From contig CBDFKV010000006.1 of assembly GCA_965249035.1 (NCBI GenBank), positions 558,001 through 622,000 on the forward strand: a DNA stretch of 64,000 bases. Direction: 5' to 3'. A program made the position numbers and the translations under genes. Source of the stretch: CBDFKV01 sp965249035 (GTDB taxonomy: Bacteria > Pseudomonadota > Gammaproteobacteria > Arenicellales > Poriferihabitantaceae). This document shows positions 60,491 to 64,000 of this stretch, one piece after another (within the stretch, counting starts at the first letter, position 1; every line of letters begins with the position of its first letter). The notes below the pieces were generated by a model that was not told where the DNA came from, made no database searches, and saw only the letters and a program-made list of their open reading frames with translations.

Positions 60491-60958
60491 ATGAAAATTT
60501 ATCTCGTTCAACACGGCATTAACCACGTCGAAGCAGATGACCCTGACAAAGGCTTGACTGAACACGGCATTCGCGACGTCGAAGCGCTGGCTCAGTTTGT
60601 TGGCAAGATGAACCTGCAATATGAAGCGATTTTCCATAGCGATAAAAAGCGTGCGACACAAACCGCTGCTATCTTAGGTAAATACCTCAATCACAACCTG
60701 GGGGTTCACGAAACGGACTTCCTTGGCCCAAACGACGATATCGGAGTTTGGATTAACCGGGCCTTGTGCAGCGACGCTGACCCGGTTTTGGTGGGACATC
60801 TGCCCTTTCTGAATCGCCTAGCCTCCAGCCTGATCACTCAAGACGAGAACAAACAGGTTTTATTTTTCCAGCGCGGCGGCATGGTCTGTCTCGAGGACGA
60901 AAACAACAACGAAAATTTCTCGGTCAGGTGGGCTATTACCCCAGAAATGATTAGCTGA
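60491..60958 (+). CDS. SixA-like phosphohistidine phosphatase
   Basis: A 155-residue histidine-phosphatase-family protein. The catalytic His is in the KIYLVQHGINHVE stretch (RHG-type, here QHG), with a second His in LVGHLPFLNRLA; both are needed. LTEHGIRDVEALAQF and IFHSDKKRATQTAAIL complete the fold. In SixA the first motif is LRHG; the Arg to Gln change is unusual and may affect activity. The start at 60491 is preferred over 60419. Confidence 0.82.
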   Translation: MKIYLVQHGINHVEADDPDKGLTEHGIRDVEALAQFVGKMNLQYEAIFHSDKKRATQTAAILGKYLNHNLGVHETDFLGPNDDIGVWINRALCSDADPVLVGHLPFLNRLASSLITQDENKQVLFFQRGGMVCLEDENNNENFSVRWAITPEMIS

Positions 60959-61019
60959 GAAATACGCTCATAGGCAGCAACAAAACCGACTTAAGTATTG
61001 AAAATTGATAGGTAACTCT

Positions 61020-61331
61020 ATGTTTAAACTATTTAAAAAACGCCAAAAATTCACTGATAAAGCAGGTCAATTGGGCGAAGTGTCACAGACCAAGCGCTGG
61101 CTTTTCAAAAGCGTCGCTACGGCAGGTGTTGCGGCCACGGCGATCGGTGGTTGGATAGGGATTTCCTCCAAATCAAAACAGGAAATAGACCCTCAAGCGG
61201 CTTACGACCAGGATGTATTGCCTGGCGATAAAATATTACAACAGAATGGATTTGAAGAAATCTCTCACGAAGAAACTGAGGAAATGGTGCAAATGTTCAT
61301 TAACGATTATGAACATAAACGACAGGCCTAA
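61020..61331 (+). CDS. Small membrane-anchored protein of the ferredoxin/NrfD operon
   Basis: A 103-residue protein: a Lys-rich N-terminus with a possible Tat-like KRWLFKSVATAG segment, one hydrophobic helix (about 28-47, ATAGVAATAIGGWIGIS), then an acidic periplasmic or cytoplasmic domain ending EEMVQMFINDYEHKRQA. ATG at 61020 is chosen over 61005. It lies directly before the iron-sulfur gene and is probably an accessory or assembly subunit. The family is not recognised. Confidence 0.6.
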   Translation: MFKLFKKRQKFTDKAGQLGEVSQTKRWLFKSVATAGVAATAIGGWIGISSKSKQEIDPQAAYDQDVLPGDKILQQNGFEEISHEETEEMVQMFINDYEHKRQA

Positions 61332-61393
61332 GACAGCTCTAAGAAAGTCTGCTTAACGTTGATTCATTAAACCTATTTCTGCTAGCTAACCCT

Positions 61394-62503
61394 TTGGATA
61401 ATACAGTGCAAAAAAAGAATACCGAATATCAGGCTAACCATCCCGGCCAGTGTGGCGGTGTAGCTGGAGACAATTGTAATTCGAGTCGCTCCGAAGGCGG
61501 TGACTCCAAGCCCCCAACCACGGTCACACGCAGAGATTTCTTACGCCGATCGACCACCATGGGCGCAGCCACATTTACTGCGGCGGCGGGCTTAATGGCC
61601 AATACCGATGATGCGCAGGCAAAATCAAGCTGGGCCGAATGGTTTCAAGGCAACTACCGATTGATGACCGATGAGGAGAAAAAAGAAGCAGCCCAGCGCC
61701 TTGAAAAACGCTACAGCGAAGAATTCGGCAAAAATGTTACGGTTGATACGACCGAGGCTGAAGAAGGCGTTTTATTTGGTTACGCGCTCAATATCCAAAA
61801 GTGCATTGGTTGCCGTCGCTGCGTTAAAGCCTGCGTACGGGAAAACAATCAGTCTCGAAATGATGCTCAAATCGAATGGATACGCGTCATTCGAATGGAG
61901 AAAGGCAGTTTTGATGCCGGCAAGATGGATCAGGGTTTCCCCGCAGATTACGGCGTACAGGTGGGCGGTAACGCTTATCGTCCCGCCGGTGTAGTTCTGG
62001 AAGGACAACACTACTACGAGCCGGATTTAGTGCCGGAGAAAGATGCCTTTTATTTCCCCATTCAATGCATGCAGTGTGAAAAACCCCCCTGCGTCAAAGT
62101 CTGTCCGGTGAGGACCACCTACCGGGAACCTGACGGCATTGTTGTAGTGGATTACAACTGGTGCATTGGCTGTCGAATGTGTATTGGTGCTTGTCCGTAT
62201 TGGGCCAGACGATTTAACTGGGGCGAACCCAACCTGCCCAAGGAAGAGATGAACCCAGACACGCATTATCTGGGCAACCGGCCTCGCATGAAAGGGGTGG
62301 TTGAAAAGTGCACTTTCTGTATTCAACGAACGAGAAAAGGCCGGTACACTGCCTGCGTTGAAGTCTGCCCGGTCGGCGCCAGAAAATTCGGCAACCTGCT
62401 GGACCCAGAAAGTGAAGTGCGTAAGGTACTGGACAGGAAGCGGGTATTTAGACTCAAAGCAGAGTTGAATACCTACCCTAAGTTTTTCTATTTTGTAGAT
62501 TAG
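61394..62503 (+). CDS. Tat-exported multi-[4Fe-4S] ferredoxin subunit (DsrO/PsrB/DmsB type)
   Basis: A 369-residue electron-transfer protein. A Tat motif RRDFLRRSTTMGAATF occurs at about residue 47, preceded by an unusual Cys/Asn/Ser-rich N-terminus (QCGGVAGDNCNSS). Four cluster motifs follow: CIGCRRCVKACVREN, CMQCEKPPCVKVCPV, CIGCRMCIGACPYWARRF and CTFCIQRTRKG with CVEVCPVGA, 16 Cys in the four-cluster pattern. It pairs with the NrfD-family membrane subunit encoded next. Start: TTG at 61394 or GTG at 61406; unsure. Sulfur, tetrathionate or other substrate is not decided. Confidence 0.85.
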   Translation: MDNTVQKKNTEYQANHPGQCGGVAGDNCNSSRSEGGDSKPPTTVTRRDFLRRSTTMGAATFTAAAGLMANTDDAQAKSSWAEWFQGNYRLMTDEEKKEAAQRLEKRYSEEFGKNVTVDTTEAEEGVLFGYALNIQKCIGCRRCVKACVRENNQSRNDAQIEWIRVIRMEKGSFDAGKMDQGFPADYGVQVGGNAYRPAGVVLEGQHYYEPDLVPEKDAFYFPIQCMQCEKPPCVKVCPVRTTYREPDGIVVVDYNWCIGCRMCIGACPYWARRFNWGEPNLPKEEMNPDTHYLGNRPRMKGVVEKCTFCIQRTRKGRYTACVEVCPVGARKFGNLLDPESEVRKVLDRKRVFRLKAELNTYPKFFYFVD

Positions 62504-62519
62504 TCAGGACTTCGCAATC

Positions 62520-63746
62520 ATGAAATCATATTTTTCTCTATTTATTGACCTGCTAGGCTACGGTTTTAAAGGTGGTGCCAAATATATGGCATGGCTGGGC
62601 TTCTTAAGCTTATTCCTTATCGTTTGGGTCTACGGAAACTATCAGCAATTGAGCCAGGGCATGACAGTCACCGGCTTGACCGACCAAGTCAGCTGGGGCA
62701 TTTACCTAGCCAACTTTATCTTCCTGGTCGGTTTCGCAGCGGCAGCGGTGACGGTGGTTTTCCCTGCCTACGTCTACAAACATGAAGGCATGCATAAGGT
62801 CGCCGTGCTGGGCGAGATGATGGCCATTGCTGCGGTAATCATGTGCATCCTGTTTGTCCTGAATCACATGGGCCGGGTGGATCGCTTATGGCATATGATT
62901 CCCTACATTGGCATCTATAACTGGCCCCACTCCATGTTGACCTGGGATGTGCTGGTACTGGTGGGTTATCTGATTCTCAACGTTATCTGTGGATTTTATT
63001 ATCTTCACCAGAAATATACCGGGCGTAAAATCAATAATACCTGGTACATCCCCTTGGTTTTCCTGGCCATTGGTTGGGCATTCAGTATCCATACGGTGAC
63101 GGCTTTTCTGATCAATACCATGCCGGCACGGCCATCGTGGTTCCACAGCATGATGCCGATTCGATTCATCAGCACGGCTTTTGCAGCCGGCCCCTGCGTG
63201 ATCGTGATCGTGTTTTTATTGATTCGCAAGCACACTAAATTTGAGATTGATGACTCGGTCTTCCATCTGCTCTCAACCATCATTACCGCCTGCCTAGGTG
63301 TCGCCTTATTCCTGACCCTGTCTGAAGTGGTGACCGAATTTTATCACCCCACCGAACATACCTCCGGCTTACGCTATCTGGTGTTTGGTTATCAGGGCTT
63401 GAACAAGCTGGTGCCATTTTTCTGGATATCGGTTTTGATGTTGTTTATCACCTTCATCTTGTTAATGATTCCCAAAATAAGAAAGAACCTAAAAATACTG
63501 CCCTATCTCTGTTTGGTCGTGTTTGCAGGCATTTGGATTGAAAAGGGCATGGGCTTATTACTACCTGGCTTTTCCCCCTCACCCATCGGTGAGATGACCG
63601 AATATTCCCCGACCTGGATAGAAATTGGCAATTCGCTGGGCAACTGGGCCATCGGCTTTATCATTTTGAGCGTCTTGGTAAAAGGGGCGGTTGGAGTCTT
63701 GTTGGGCGACGTTAGCTACGCAAAGAAACAGGGGGAAGCATCATGA
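62520..63746 (+). CDS. NrfD/PsrC-family membrane quinone-interacting subunit
   Basis: A 408-residue inner-membrane protein with about ten helices, the size of DsrP/HybB/ActC-like NrfD members. Early residues DQVSWGIYLANFIFLVGFAAAAV mark the quinone-pocket helix; later LLIRKHTKFEIDD, VVTEFYHPTEHTSGLRYLVFGYQGL and GIWIEKGMGLLLPGFSPSPIGEMTEYSPTWIE follow, like other members with the EKGM-x-L pattern. It transfers electrons between quinone and the ferredoxin protein. Its stop overlaps the next start in ATGA (63743-63746). Confidence 0.87.
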   Translation: MKSYFSLFIDLLGYGFKGGAKYMAWLGFLSLFLIVWVYGNYQQLSQGMTVTGLTDQVSWGIYLANFIFLVGFAAAAVTVVFPAYVYKHEGMHKVAVLGEMMAIAAVIMCILFVLNHMGRVDRLWHMIPYIGIYNWPHSMLTWDVLVLVGYLILNVICGFYYLHQKYTGRKINNTWYIPLVFLAIGWAFSIHTVTAFLINTMPARPSWFHSMMPIRFISTAFAAGPCVIVIVFLLIRKHTKFEIDDSVFHLLSTIITACLGVALFLTLSEVVTEFYHPTEHTSGLRYLVFGYQGLNKLVPFFWISVLMLFITFILLMIPKIRKNLKILPYLCLVVFAGIWIEKGMGLLLPGFSPSPIGEMTEYSPTWIEIGNSLGNWAIGFIILSVLVKGAVGVLLGDVSYAKKQGEAS

Positions 63747-64000
63747 AGACAACCATTTTTAGATCATTAATTGGCATTACTAGCTTGATTTTATTAATGG
63801 GAGAAAGCGTTGCTGCGGACCAAGATACCACGTGTTTTGAAAGCCGTGCAGACCGCTCTAAAGTCGTGCAGCGAGAGATCAGCCCTGGCCTACCAAACGT
63901 CAAGTGCTCCGAAAGAACGGATGGCGTACTGTGGTGGGGTGACCCATTTGACGGCACCGCCCCAATGGGTGAGATGCCGATTGAGGCTGACTATTGGCAC
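63743..64000 (+). CDS. Exported protein of unknown function, partial (operon member)
   Basis: The gene begins ATGAAGACA, overlapping the NrfD gene, and runs off the window. It has a signal peptide (about 1-25, ending SVAADQ). The visible 86 residues have two Cys (DTTCFE, NVKCSE) and Trp/Pro/Met-rich regions (DGVLWWGDPFDG) but no CxxCH yet. Position suggests a periplasmic catalytic or haem subunit of the reductase complex; family not recognised. Confidence 0.7.
   Translation, partial: MKTTIFRSLIGITSLILLMGESVAADQDTTCFESRADRSKVVQREISPGLPNVKCSERTDGVLWWGDPFDGTAPMGEMPIEADYWH

Overview
The window is a chromosome segment from a gammaproteobacterium. Diagnostic neighbourhoods are petA-petB-petC-sspA-sspB, hslV-hslU, pdxA-rsmA, tesA/ybbA/ybbP, mfd next to a CsiV-like gene, and rpmE-prmB. 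Genus cannot be fixed from the sequence. A sulfur-oxidising or marine lineage is suggested, not proven, by a sulfur-globule-protein-like repeat protein, a TauE/SafE exporter, a ferredoxin/NrfD reductase operon and many c-type haem proteins. No tRNA, rRNA or CRISPR array was seen.

Bases 1-5040 are the accessory part. An FAD-dependent oxidoreductase gene (window edge to 1990) is split by a complete IS256-family element (397-1782) with imperfect 28-bp inverted ends and an 8-bp target duplication; removing it restores the reading frame exactly. Then come same-strand genes separated by GGCGTTA-bearing junctions, two of which fold like integron attC sites: a 56-aa membrane protein, a metalloprotease-like lipoprotein, a small unknown, a LysE exporter and the first codons of a cupin gene cut off by an IS3-family remnant. 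No integron integrase is visible, so this looks like a stray cassette cluster.

Bases 5061-20977 are mostly housekeeping and detoxification: old yellow enzyme, two hotdog thioesterases, DUF3224, nitronate monooxygenase, Tag glycosylase, HAD phosphatase, secreted M4 protease, TesA with the YbbAP ABC system, YugP-like membrane protease, MmsA and gamma-glutamyltransferase. Bases 21068-27156 hold a haem-protein/electron-transfer cluster (cytochrome c, SHP/DUF1924, dihaem cytochrome, cytochrome b561) with its own QseBC/PmrAB-type two-component system; a PmrA-like box lies in front of it. Bases 27209-34109 are mixed (MBL hydrolase, DUF1338, patatin, SGNH hydrolase, prmB, nuclease, rpmE, YHS, membrane protein).

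Bases 34212-37156 form a compact unit of two ATP-grasp enzymes and an MFS-like carrier, a possible small-peptide or amide pathway with a frameshift in the second ligase. mfd, the CsiV-like gene, the low-complexity repeat protein, avtA and dinF follow. Between dinF and tauE the 3' junction of both genes is duplicated around a 1.5-kb insert carrying relics of a REP-associated transposase. The right part (47163-59955) returns to core genes (tauE, rsmA, pdxA, fbp, ROK kinase, GST, atl, hslUV, sspBA, petCBA). The window ends in a SixA-like phosphatase and an operon for a Tat-exported multi-[4Fe-4S] protein and an NrfD membrane subunit, cut by the edge.
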